From SW-9-67-25 sp964623735 (GTDB lineage Archaea; Halobacteriota; Halobacteria; Halobacteriales; Haloarculaceae): DNA of 22,961 nucleotides. Location: NCBI GenBank assembly GCA_964623735.1, contig CAZUVE010000031.1, forward strand, positions 1-22,961, in the 5' to 3' direction. This document shows positions 7,009 to 14,345 of the stretch, one piece after another. Position 1 is the first letter of the stretch; each line of letters opens with the position of its first letter. The position numbers and the translations under genes are program-made. The notes below the pieces were generated by a model. That model ran no database searches. It worked only from the letters and a program-made list of their open reading frames with translations, and was not told the DNA's origin.

Positions 7009-7731
7009 TCAGTCACCGACGTCGCGAACGACGAGAACCGGCCGGTTCGATTGCTCGATGATCCGCGCCGGGACGTCGCCGAGGATGGACTCGACGAGCG
7101 AGGGTTCGGACTCGCCGATGACGAGGACGTCGTGGTTGGCGCCGGCGTCGACGATCCCGTCAACGGGCGAGGCGGTGACCTCGTGTACGGTGTCGACGCG
7201 GTCGTCGTCGACGCCGGTTTCGACAAGGCGCTCGCGTGCCCCCTCCAGCAGCATCTCGCCGGCACTCGGGTCCTCCTCGTCTTCGGGTGCGGCGTGAAAC
7301 AGGGTGACCGAGGTGTGACTCTCGCCGAGCAGGGCGCCGACGAACGACAGGATGGCGTCGAGGTTGACGTCGCCCCGGATCGGGACGAACACCCGGTCGA
7401 CCGTCCTGGTCTTCCGGGGGATCAGGACCGCGGTACAGTCGTACTCGTCGGCGATCCGGTCGACCGTCTCCGAGCGATCGCGGGTGAACACCACCAGCGT
7501 CTCGACGTCGGCGCCGTCGTCGGGGAACTCGCTCGCGATGGTCTCGATCCGCTCGACGGCCTCCTCCTCCTGTTCTTCCTGCATCTGTTCGAGCGCGGTC
7601 TGGTCGGGCACCGGGTGCCACCCGACGAGGACGACCTTCGCCGGGCGCAGGAGTCCGAGCAGTTCCGGGGACGGCCGTTCGTCGGTCGAGACGTCGACGG
7701 GCACGAGGATGACCGGGTCTGTGACGTGCAT
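7009..7731 (-). CDS. universal stress protein, tandem UspA domains (second copy)
   Basis: A 240-residue cytoplasmic protein of two UspA-like halves. The first begins VILVPVDVSTDERP and ends CTAVLIPRKTRTVDRVFVPI. The second ends DVLVIGESEPSLVESILGDV and SNRPVLVVRD, the place where UspA proteins carry the Gly-rich nucleotide loop. The loop is degenerate (GES in place of GxxG), so ATP binding is uncertain. It is the last gene of a permease-usp-usp operon, starting one base after the stop of its paralog, so translation is probably coupled. Haloarchaeal permeases are often paired with Usp proteins that are thought to tune transport to energy state. That role is inference here. The two Usp proteins share their layout and several blocks (PVPDQTA, VFTRDR), pointing to local duplication. 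Confidence 0.85.
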   Translation of the reverse strand: MHVTDPVILVPVDVSTDERPSPELLGLLRPAKVVLVGWHPVPDQTALEQMQEEQEEEAVERIETIASEFPDDGADVETLVVFTRDRSETVDRIADEYDCTAVLIPRKTRTVDRVFVPIRGDVNLDAILSFVGALLGESHTSVTLFHAAPEDEEDPSAGEMLLEGARERLVETGVDDDRVDTVHEVTASPVDGIVDAGANHDVLVIGESEPSLVESILGDVPARIIEQSNRPVLVVRDVGD

Positions 7732-7732
7732 G

Positions 7733-8446
7733 TTATGACTCCTTGCGGACGACCAGAACGGGCCGTCCGGTGCGGTCGTACAGTCGGTTCGGCATGTCCC
7801 CGAGGACGCGCTCGCGGATGCCCGGCTCGTACTCGCCCATCACCACGAAGTCGTGGTCGACCGCGAGCCCCAGCAGGTCGGTCTCCTGTGTCTCGGCGGT
7901 GGGCTCTCTCCAGGTGACGCGCCCGCGGTCCAGCCCCCGCTCGGCCAGCCAGTCGGTCGCGCCGCGCAGGTACAGCTCCGACTCGGCGCTCCCCTTCTCG
8001 ATCGACTCGGCGTGAAACAGGGTCACGTGCGGGTCGCCGGCCTCCATGACCAGGCTCACGATCTCCAGTACGTGGAACATGTTCTGTTCGTCCTTCAGCG
8101 AGACGAGGATCCGGTCGAGACTGTCGACACGCCCCGGCACGAGGACGGCGTCGCAGTCGTACTCGTTGGCGACGCGGTCGGTCGTCTGGACCCTGTCGCG
8201 GGTGAACACCAGCACCGACTCGACGTCGCCGCCCCGTTCGACGAACGTCCTGACGACCGGTTCCATCGCCGCCTTTGCCTCCTCCTCGTACTCGTCCTGG
8301 AAGTGTTCGGGCGCTGTCTGGTCGGGGACGGGGTAGTACCCGAGGACGACGACACCCAGCGGTTCCAGCAGTTCGACCAGTTCGAGCGGCAGTTCGTTCG
8401 GGTCCGACGCGTCGATCGGAACGAGCAGTTTCGGGTTCTCTCTCAT
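7733..8446 (-). CDS. universal stress protein, tandem UspA domains (first copy)
   Basis: A 237-residue paralog of the downstream Usp, starting MRENPKLLVPIDASDPNELP. Shared blocks with the downstream gene include YPVPDQTAPEHFQDE, VLVFTRDRVQTTDRVANEYD and a final MGEYEPGIRERVLGDMPNRL plus GRPVLVVRKE. It has two UspA-like halves, and the canonical GxxGx9G(S/T) loop is altered to MGEYEPG. It sits 63 bp downstream of the permease gene and 1 bp before the next usp. The negatively charged helices after PVPDQTA could contact a partner. Co-regulation with the permease is inferred from gene order. Confidence 0.85.
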   Translation of the reverse strand: MRENPKLLVPIDASDPNELPLELVELLEPLGVVVLGYYPVPDQTAPEHFQDEYEEEAKAAMEPVVRTFVERGGDVESVLVFTRDRVQTTDRVANEYDCDAVLVPGRVDSLDRILVSLKDEQNMFHVLEIVSLVMEAGDPHVTLFHAESIEKGSAESELYLRGATDWLAERGLDRGRVTWREPTAETQETDLLGLAVDHDFVVMGEYEPGIRERVLGDMPNRLYDRTGRPVLVVRKES

Positions 8447-8509
8447 GTGGGATCACCGTGTGTGGCGGTTGCAGTCGTAGTGGCGGTTCCCGCGCGATTG
8501 TCGACAGCG

Positions 8510-9958
8510 TCAATCATCGACGCCCACCCCTTCGGCGGTCGTCTCCTCGAAGTCGAACTCGACGTCGACCTCCGCCTCGACGGCCGGCGGCGAGCGGTAC
8601 TGGCCCAGCGCGCTGGTATCGTCGACGCGCTTGCGGACGTAGACGAGATACCAGACGACGCCCCCGACGACGAGTACCCCGGCGAGCAGGATCTGCCGGA
8701 GGTCCATGAAGCCGATGAGCGCGAAAGACAGGAGTGCTCCCGACACGGGTACGATCGGGTAGAGAGGCACCTCGAATCCCGGGTCGTACCCCATTGCCTC
8801 GGTCTCGCGGAAGACGATCAGCGAGACGTTCAGCAGGCCGTACACGAGCAGGTGCAACACGCTGCCGGCCTTCGCGAGGGCGTTCACCTGCCCGGCGACG
8901 ATGAACACCAGAATGAGCGCGCCGGTGACCAGGATGGAGCGGTACGGCGTCGAGAAGCGGTCGTGGATCGCCGAGAGCCACGGGTCGACAAGCCGGTCCC
9001 GGCCCATCGCGTAGTTGATGCGCGAGGCCGACAGCACCGAGGCGTTCGCCGACGAGGCGGTCGCCAGCAGGCCGCCGAAGGTCAGCAGGCCGACCCCGAC
9101 CACGCCGACGCCGAGGGCACCGAAGACCTCCCGCGCGCCGATCGCGATGGCCGTGCCTTCCCCCGCGATAGCGTCGAGCGGGACGACTCCCAGCAGGATG
9201 AGCATCGACACCGCGTAGATGGCCGTCACGAGCACAACGCCCCCGACCATCGCACGCGGGAGGTTCTTGCTCGGGTTCTTGATCTCGCCGGCGACCGTCG
9301 CCACCTGTGCAAAGCCCAGGTACGAGACGAACACGAGCGCGGTCGTCGGCAGGATGGCACCCGCTCCCTCCGGGAAGAAGGGCCGCAGCGTCCGCAGGTC
9401 CGCCTGTGTCGCGCCCAGCGCGATGAACAGCCCGAGGATGCCCAGCAGGACGATGACGATGACGTTCTGCAGGGCGCCCGTCCCGTCGGTGCTGAGGTAG
9501 TTGACGAGGATGAACGCGCCCGCTGCGACCAGGCCGCCGATCTGTGGCCCCGAGAGGGGGAGCGCGGCGACGACGCCGAGGTTCAGTTCGAGGCTGGCCG
9601 CCAGTGGGCTGACGTAGTTCCCGAACCCGACGGCGTAGAACGCCGTGGCGAACGCCAGCCCGAGCCAGTTGCCCAGGCCCGCGATGGACCCGAACAGCGG
9701 TCCCAGCCCCCTGTTGATGAAGTGGTACGGTCCGCCCGAGGCCGGCATGGCCGTGGCGAGTTCACTGGCCGACAGCGCGGTCAACACCGCGATGACCCCC
9801 GCGATGACGAACGCTGCCGACGACGCCGGGCCCGCCAGGGCTGCCGCCCCCCCGGGCAACACGAAGATGCCGGCGCCGACCATCGTCCCGACGCCGATCA
9901 TCAGCGCCTCCTTCAGCCCGAGCGTCCGCTCCAGTTGTGTTTCGGTCTCACCGGCCAT
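8510..9958 (-). CDS. APC-family amino acid permease
   Basis: A 482-residue membrane transporter with about twelve hydrophobic helices. The N-terminal LGLKEALMIGVGTMVGAGIF followed by VLPGGAAA is the hallmark helix-1 substrate-binding loop of the amino acid/polyamine/organocation superfamily. SELATAMPASGGPYHFINRG and the later EIKNPSKNLPRA loop are also typical. The acidic tail (VEAEVDVEFDFEETTAEGVGVDD) is cytoplasmic. It would take up an amino acid, perhaps cationic, with sodium or protons, but the substrate is not readable. The start is placed at ATG 9958 (MAGETETQLERTLGL) and not at the in-frame start 12 nt upstream, because it fits the TATA box TTTTTTATGC at 9981-9990 (23-32 nt away). It is the first gene of the operon with two usp genes. 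Confidence 0.87.
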   Translation of the reverse strand: MAGETETQLERTLGLKEALMIGVGTMVGAGIFVLPGGAAALAGPASSAAFVIAGVIAVLTALSASELATAMPASGGPYHFINRGLGPLFGSIAGLGNWLGLAFATAFYAVGFGNYVSPLAASLELNLGVVAALPLSGPQIGGLVAAGAFILVNYLSTDGTGALQNVIVIVLLGILGLFIALGATQADLRTLRPFFPEGAGAILPTTALVFVSYLGFAQVATVAGEIKNPSKNLPRAMVGGVVLVTAIYAVSMLILLGVVPLDAIAGEGTAIAIGAREVFGALGVGVVGVGLLTFGGLLATASSANASVLSASRINYAMGRDRLVDPWLSAIHDRFSTPYRSILVTGALILVFIVAGQVNALAKAGSVLHLLVYGLLNVSLIVFRETEAMGYDPGFEVPLYPIVPVSGALLSFALIGFMDLRQILLAGVLVVGGVVWYLVYVRKRVDDTSALGQYRSPPAVEAEVDVEFDFEETTAEGVGVDD

Positions 9959-9980
9959 TGGCCGTCTCAACAGACCGTAT

Positions 9981-9990
9981 GCATAAAAAA
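9981..9990 (-). promoter_or_regulatory. TATA box of the permease-usp operon
   Basis: On the minus strand TTTTTTATGC lies 23-32 nt before the ATG at 9958, the normal spacing for a leaderless haloarchaeal promoter. An almost identical box (TTTTTTATCC) precedes the Bat-family gene. Confidence 0.6.
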
Positions 9991-10017
9991 CATGTCTCTA
10001 TCCGTTCCCGTCCTGCC

Positions 10018-10834
10018 TGCCCGTCACCCGAGGGTACTCGTATTTCGCCAGTCGGTCGCGGACGATGTCCCGGCCCCTCGCGGAACTCGTCGGACCCCTC
10101 GAGTCCGGCCACGGGTTGGACGAACGCCTTGATGACCTCGTTTCTGGTCTCGTCGGGGACGCCGACGACGCCGGCCTGTTCGAGGACGGCGCTCTCGACC
10201 TCGCCGGGGCCGACGCGGTAGCCGCTCGTGATGATGACGTCGTCGTTGCGCGACTTGAACCAGAAGTAGCCGTTCTCGTCGTACCGCCCGAGGTCGCCGA
10301 GCGCCCCGATCCACGCCCAGTCGGCCGGCGTCCAAAAGACCGACTCGTCGACGTCACGCACACGATGACCGCGTCCGTCCGCGGGCCGGTGTCGGTGACG
10401 ACGGCCCTCGCGTCGCAGTCCGCGAGGCGGTACCGGAGCGCGTCCGGTCCGAACAGGACGGACAGCGGTATCGAGACGGCACCGAGTTTCCAGCACGCCA
10501 GGTGGATGAGCGGGTTCGCCGGCTTCTGTGGAACGACCACGCCGACCCGGTCGCCGCGCTCGATCCCTCGGTCGGCGAGGCCCCCCGCGAGACGGTTCGA
10601 GAGGACGTCGAGTTCCCGGAACGTGTACGTCTCGCGCCGGCCGTCGGGAGAGGCCTGGTACAGTGCTACCCGGTCGGGGGCGTCGTGTTTCCGCACGAGA
10701 TCACGAGCCGCGTTGTAGTCGTCTGGCACGTCCCACTCGAACCGCTCGCGAGCCTCCCCCCTTGCTATCGGTGCGGGCGTACTCTGCTGGTGGCATCCGG
10801 TACAACGAACGTTCGGCTGCTGGTCGCCGTACAC
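10018..10834 (-). pseudogene. decayed AMP-forming acyl-CoA synthetase
   Basis: The N-terminal part reads FEWDVPDDYNAARDLV, YTFRELDVLSNRLAGGLADR, GIERGDRVGVVVPQ and GAVSIPLSVLFGPDALRYRL, a clear acetyl/medium-chain acyl-CoA synthetase start. It runs to VVTDTGPRTDAV near 10370. The frame then shifts and the sequence jumps to the C-terminal region (WAWIGALGDLGRYDENGYFW, KSRNDDVIITSGYRVGPGEV, VGVPDETRNEVIKAF). The whole centre, about 270 residues including the AMP-binding TSGTTGxPK loop, is missing. There is a further small gap inside the C-domain (LEQAGVVG where relatives have about eight more residues), then a second frameshift near 10080 before RDRLAKYEYPR, and the end with the catalytic Lys is lost. 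A promoter-like CACTTATACCCG (10848-10859) survives. Several independent lesions mean it is long dead and not a sequencing error. Confidence 0.88.
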
Positions 10835-10847
10835 CGCTCACACTGTC

Positions 10848-10859
10848 GGGTATAAGTGC
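10848..10859 (-). promoter_or_regulatory. relic TATA box of the acyl-CoA synthetase pseudogene
   Basis: Minus-strand CACTTATACCCG lies 14-25 nt before the GTG at 10834 and further from the family-like start. It is the best TATA-like element in the region and may still drive a non-coding transcript. Confidence 0.4.
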
Positions 10860-11313
10860 GTGAGCAGGACTATCTTCACGTAGGTGTTTACAGCCGACCG
10901 TATCAGAGCGCTCGGGACCGGAGGCACCACAACAGAACGGTCCAGGGAGCGAATGGGTGCCCCCCCACCCCCTGGTCGCTCTCTCTGTTGCTCCGCTTCT
11001 ATCCCCCCTGGATTGCCCCGCGACGGCTGCCGGAAACTGGGTCCGGCGGTCGAGGGGCGGGTCGGCCATGGGCGGCAGGACGACCCCGTCGGACGGCGTA
11101 CCGCGGGTGGAGCGTCAGAGTCCGCCGTCGCGCGGGCCGGGCGGTGGTGGAGGGCTCTACGGGGACCGGCGGCTGCACCGACATCCGGGCTGGCCCGCCA
11201 CGCGGGCGGGGACTGGGAACGAGCCGGAACCGGCGCGTCAGGGGTCGTCGCATGGCCACTTGTATCAATCGGCGGAGGGAATAATAGTCTCATGCCGTCG
11301 TGTTTCGGTATCG
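10860..11313. other. 454-bp gene-free stretch
   Basis: Between the promoter of the acyl-CoA synthetase pseudogene and the stop of the Bat-family gene I find no credible protein in any frame: open frames are Arg/Pro/Gly-rich shadows. I also looked for RNase P and SRP RNA hallmarks and saw none. Imperfect dyads occur (GAGCGA near 10949 with TCGCTC near 10976), but none is strong. It may be unrecognisably decayed sequence linked to the neighbouring pseudogene. Confidence 0.5.
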
Positions 11314-13311
11314 CTACTCGCCGTCGAGCACCGTCGCGAGCAGCTTGCGCTGTGCCGCCTGGAGGTGCTGGTGGAACGTCGACGGCGCGATATCGAGCGA
11401 GTCGGCGAGGGCCTCGGCGGTCGTGCCACGGGGATAGTCGTAGTAGCCGGCGAGGAAGGCCGCCCGGAGCGCCGACAGCTGCTTCTCGGTCAGCCGCTCG
11501 ACGACGCGCTGTCTGATCATCGGCGCCGATCTGTCCGAGACGTCCGCGACCCGTTTCGCGAGCAGTTCTGCGCCGTCGAACCGCTTTTCGATGGCCACTG
11601 CGGCGTCGCGAGCGGAGTGGGCTGTCGGGAACCGGGCGGTCAGCTTTCCTGTCCCGTCGACGGCCCGTGCGGTCCGGAGGCTGGCACCGTGTTCGGCGAT
11701 AACCCGGAGGCCCGCCTCGCCGGCTCGGACGGCACACTCGAGTGAGCACCGGTCGCCGTCGTCGGCGAGGACGCGTGTCTCGCCGATGGCCGTCGTCCCA
11801 CTCAGGGACTCGCGGACAGCGTCGACCGGGGTTCCCTCGACGGTCGCGTACTCGAGCAGCGGGCCGTCCTCGGTCGGGACCACGCCGCCGACGGTCACGG
11901 TACACCCGAGCCGTTCCGAGAGGTCGGTGAACCACGCGTCCGAGGGGCCGAGCGCGAACGCCACCTCGACGGCCGTGTTCCCGAGCAGCAGCCGGCGGTT
12001 GTTGGTCGCGTTGATCACGAACCCGACGACGCGACCGAGCGTCTCGAAAGCAGTCGCCTCGCGGTCGCTGAACGCGTCAGCCGAGGGCGTGTGCACGGCC
12101 AGCGCGCCGAACACCGTGTCGGCATAGGAGAGTGGCGCGACGAGACAGGACCGGGCGGCGCTCCCGGCGAGCGCCTCCCGGAGCGAGTCGGGCACACGCT
12201 CGTCCGCGGCGAGGTCAGGGATCACGGTCAGGCTCCCGTCTTCGAGCGCCGAGCGGACCGGACCTGGGGCGGTCCAGTCCGTCCCGCGGTCGTCGAAGTC
12301 CCCGCCGTTGGAGCCGGCCCGGACGACGACGTCCCCGGGTTCGGTCCCCCGTTCGAGGATCCAGGCGCCGACGTAGAACTCCGAGCCGCCGAGCGCCCCG
12401 CAGACGGTCCGCTCGATCTCCTCGCGGGTGGCCGCGCCGACCAGCGACCGGATGATCTCCTCGACAAGGGCGTTGAGCTGGTTCAGCCGCTCTAGCTCGT
12501 CGCGCCGGCGCTCGAGTTTCCGGCGGCGGGCGCGCCGTTCGGCGAGTCGGTCGGCGCGCTCGATGGCCGTCTCGACGTTCGAGGCGAGTACCCGGCCCAG
12601 CGAGACGTGCACCTCGTCGAACGCGCCGACCTCCAGCGAGGAGGCGTTCATCACGCCGTACTCGTCGAGGGGCAGGACGAGTTCGCTCCGCACCTGCGTG
12701 TCGGGGTCGTACGGCTCTGCCTCCGCCGTGACGTCGTCGTAGACGCGGTGGGTCCCCTCGCGGAACACCCTTCCCACGAGGCTTCCATCGACGGGGAACG
12801 CCGGCGGTTCGCCGAACTGCTCGACCCCCTCCTCGGTCCAGGCGACCGGCTCGAGGACCTCCGTTTCGGGATCGTACAGCCAGAGTCCGTTCAGTGGCAA
12901 CTCGAGGATGCGCCGGGCGGCGTGGACGGCGACCTCGCAGACCTCCTCGCGCGTCTCCGCGCCGATGAGACGCCGGCTGGCGTCGTGGAGTTCGCGAAGC
13001 GCCCGCTCGTACTCCGTCTGCTGGTCGGACCCCACACGACCGTCGTGACCGTCGGCGGCTGTCCGTGGCCTGTCGCTGACCCCCACGCGGTCCGGGGCGA
13101 GCCACCAGACCCGGCCGCGAGCCCCGACCTCCTTCGTCCGGAGGTCGCCCCGTTCCGCCAGCGTCGACAGCTTCGCGTGGGCCGTCCGCCGGGCACAGCC
13201 GAGTTCGTCGGCGACCTCGGGCGCCGTCAGCGGCGCCCGCGGGTCGGACTGTCGCTGGTAGACCGACAGCACCTCCTCGACCGGGACGCGGGTCGGACTG
13301 TTCGACACCAT
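11314..13311 (-). CDS. Bat-family (bacterioopsin activator-like) regulator with GAF domains
   Basis: A 665-residue cytoplasmic regulator. Residues about 10-72 form a winged helix (APLTAPEVADELGCARRTAH, then a wing ending GRVWWLAPD). Residues about 105-255 are a first GAF sensor domain, about 250-285 an Arg/Glu-rich coiled coil (RRARRRKLERRRDELERLNQ), about 285-440 a second GAF domain (SCLVAPLSYADTVFGALAVH), about 445-600 the Bat-associated domain (LECAVRAGEAGLRVIAEHGA), and residues 607-660 the HTH_10 DNA-binding domain (LTEKQLSALRAAFLAGYYDY, then PRGTTAEALADSLDIAPSTF). Bat in Halobacterium controls purple-membrane genes in response to light and oxygen. Most paralogs have unknown targets. The second, N-terminal DNA-binding domain is an added feature. 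The start is set at MVSNSPTRVP with TATA box TTTTTTATCC 21-30 nt upstream. No PAS domain is seen. Confidence 0.88.
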   Translation of the reverse strand: MVSNSPTRVPVEEVLSVYQRQSDPRAPLTAPEVADELGCARRTAHAKLSTLAERGDLRTKEVGARGRVWWLAPDRVGVSDRPRTAADGHDGRVGSDQQTEYERALRELHDASRRLIGAETREEVCEVAVHAARRILELPLNGLWLYDPETEVLEPVAWTEEGVEQFGEPPAFPVDGSLVGRVFREGTHRVYDDVTAEAEPYDPDTQVRSELVLPLDEYGVMNASSLEVGAFDEVHVSLGRVLASNVETAIERADRLAERRARRRKLERRRDELERLNQLNALVEEIIRSLVGAATREEIERTVCGALGGSEFYVGAWILERGTEPGDVVVRAGSNGGDFDDRGTDWTAPGPVRSALEDGSLTVIPDLAADERVPDSLREALAGSAARSCLVAPLSYADTVFGALAVHTPSADAFSDREATAFETLGRVVGFVINATNNRRLLLGNTAVEVAFALGPSDAWFTDLSERLGCTVTVGGVVPTEDGPLLEYATVEGTPVDAVRESLSGTTAIGETRVLADDGDRCSLECAVRAGEAGLRVIAEHGASLRTARAVDGTGKLTARFPTAHSARDAAVAIEKRFDGAELLAKRVADVSDRSAPMIRQRVVERLTEKQLSALRAAFLAGYYDYPRGTTAEALADSLDIAPSTFHQHLQAAQRKLLATVLDGE

Positions 13312-13331
13312 GAGACACGGTGTGTCCCGGC

Positions 13332-13341
13332 GGATAAAAAA
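13332..13341 (-). promoter_or_regulatory. TATA box of the Bat-family gene
   Basis: Minus-strand TTTTTTATCC lies 21-30 nt before the ATG at 13311. With the nearly identical box of the permease operon it is one of the two strongest promoter signals in the window. Confidence 0.6.
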
Positions 13342-13554
13342 CGTGCCGTCGACGGCATAGGCGCGGATCCGTCGGGACGGTCGATCTGGCAGTGACGGAC
13401 AGCAATCCGGACGAGACAAGAGATTCGCCGCTCCGGGGCCGTAACGCCGGTGACGGTCGGAGCCGTCGAACCCCGGGCGGGCCGACCAGACGTGGCGCCT
13501 CGCCGCGACCGTCGAGTACACCCATCGCTGTGAGGATTCGAACGTCAGGAGCCA

Positions 13555-13658
13555 TAGTCCCGGCTGGATTCGAACCAGCGTTGCGAGCCATTTCCCGGAA
13601 TGAGTGCGTCTCGATTCCGTCCAGAAGCTCACGTGATTGGCCACTACACCACGGGACT
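13555..13658 (-). tRNA. tRNA-Gln(CUG) with a 31-nt intron
   Basis: The acceptor stem AGTCCCG pairs with CGGGACT, with discriminator A. The D arm is GTGTAGTGGCCAATCAC, the anticodon stem TGAGC/GCTCG, the loop TTCTGGG with anticodon CTG, and the T arm GCTGG-TTCGAAT-CCAGC. The mature length is 73 nt after removal of a 31-nt intron at 13590-13620. Splice sites form a textbook bulge-helix-bulge: outer stem GAGC/GCTC, a 4-bp helix TTCT/GGAA (one G-T pair), two 3-nt bulges GG^A and AT^G cut after their second base, and an intron stem CGGAAT/ATTCCG. The intron lies between positions 37 and 38, the canonical archaeal site. Haloarchaeal tRNA-Gln introns are known. The terminal CCA is not encoded. The likely TATA box overlaps the stop codon of the HNH pseudogene upstream. 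Confidence 0.95.
13590..13620 (-). other. 31-nt BHB intron of tRNA-Gln
   Basis: The intron begins ACGGAATC and ends GGGAAAT on the minus strand. It folds as a 6-bp stem (CGGAAT/ATTCCG) with a 12-nt loop and would be excised by the archaeal splicing endonuclease. Confidence 0.92.
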
Positions 13659-13681
13659 CCGTTCGATTTGAGGCCGCTGAT

Positions 13682-13694
13682 TCACTAAACGTTG
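13682..13694 (-). promoter_or_regulatory. likely TATA region of tRNA-Gln
   Basis: Minus-strand AACGTTTAGTGAA lies 24-36 nt before the tRNA 5' end. TTTAG includes the TAG stop of the HNH pseudogene, so that gene's 3' end is constrained by the tRNA promoter. Confidence 0.45.
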
Positions 13695-14195
13695 TCGGTT
13701 CCGTCGGGCGGTGACGGCGGACTGTGATGTTCGATGCGATGGCAGTTCGAACAGAGGACGACGCATCGGTCGAGTTCGGTTTCGATGTCATCTCTCGAAC
13801 GCCCGTTCGACGCCATCTCTGCGATTGTCGCCCGCTTCTCATCGCTCGCGTGGTGGAATACCAGACACCGCGGATCGCTCTCGTCGCAACGCGAACAGCC
13901 AGCAGTGGCCTTGCGCTCGTACAACCACGCTCGCACAGCCTCTCGATCCGTACTGGGTACCTCGTAGTGTTCCCGTCTGTGGCAGTTGGCACAGAGTACC
14001 GTACACTTCGCTATCCAGGCCCGCCTTCTCCTTGGCCTCGTTCCACCCGCCCACAGCCCGGATGATTGTCGCCGACGCCGGCCGCAATCCGAGGTCCTCG
14101 TACTCTGCTTTCGTTGGCGATTCCCCCAACCGCTCCGCGGCCTCCCGCAACGCCTCGAGACACTCCGTTTCCGTCGTCCGCGTAGCCACCGACAC
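13685..14195 (-). pseudogene. frameshifted HNR-HNH endonuclease gene
   Basis: The 5' part, from a GTG at 14195, encodes a homing-endonuclease-associated repeat (CLEALREAAERLGESPTKAE and RPASATIIRAVGGWNEAKEK). Near 14015-14025 the reading must change frame. The following frame reads IAKCTVLCANCHRREHYEVP, then AWLYERKATAGCSRCDESDP, CLVFHHASDEKRATIAEM and ELDRCVVLCSNCHRIEHH, and ends at the TAG at 13685. The last section is a full zinc-containing HNH nuclease domain: CxxC, the HH metal-site pair, and CxNCH. The preceding LCANCHRREH looks like the tail of another HNH copy joined directly to the HNR repeat. Intact relatives have a long middle section between HNR and HNH. Best explanation: a tandem-HNH gene with an internal deletion plus frameshift. 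It stands 26 bp from tRNA-Gln. Alternatively the 83-residue HNH domain is still expressed alone. Confidence 0.75.
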
Positions 14196-14259
14196 GGGCG
14201 GGAACCCCTTCAGTGCCCGCCCCGGACTGGAACTGACGTTTGAAATACGAAAACGGGTG

Positions 14260-14345
14260 TCGTACGGATTGCTGTACGTCGTCTCCGGATCGACCGTACG
14301 CAGCCGTGCGGCCGTACTGGGAAACAGTTACACCACTCCGTATCA
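14260..14345 (-). repeat. 86-bp imperfect palindromic element, copy 3
   Basis: Arms 14306-14345 and 14260-14299 flank the 6-nt centre GCAGCC. Read on the minus strand the element begins with TGATACGGA, where TGA is the stop codon of the methyltransferase gene. The right arm matches that of copy 1 at 31 of 40 bases and the left arm at 29 of 40, without gaps. The outer ends are complementary (TACGGAnTGnTGTA type). Confidence 0.82.

Noticed and set aside
7853..10132. A 759-codon open frame on the plus strand
   Set aside because: It is antisense to the usp-usp-permease operon, rich in Arg, His, Asp and Gln with no domain, and its codons mirror the real genes. High GC makes such long antisense frames common.
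10860..11313. A housekeeping RNA (RNase P or SRP RNA) in the gap
   Set aside because: None of the conserved sequence blocks of either RNA could be found on either strand.
10957..11745. Plus-strand frame starting in the 454-bp gap
   Set aside because: The composition is Arg/Pro/Gly with no motif, and it runs antisense into the Bat-family gene.
13311..14345. An integrated element using tRNA-Gln as attachment site
   Set aside because: There is no integrase and no second copy of the tRNA 3' end in the window; only a short T-arm-like scrap is present.
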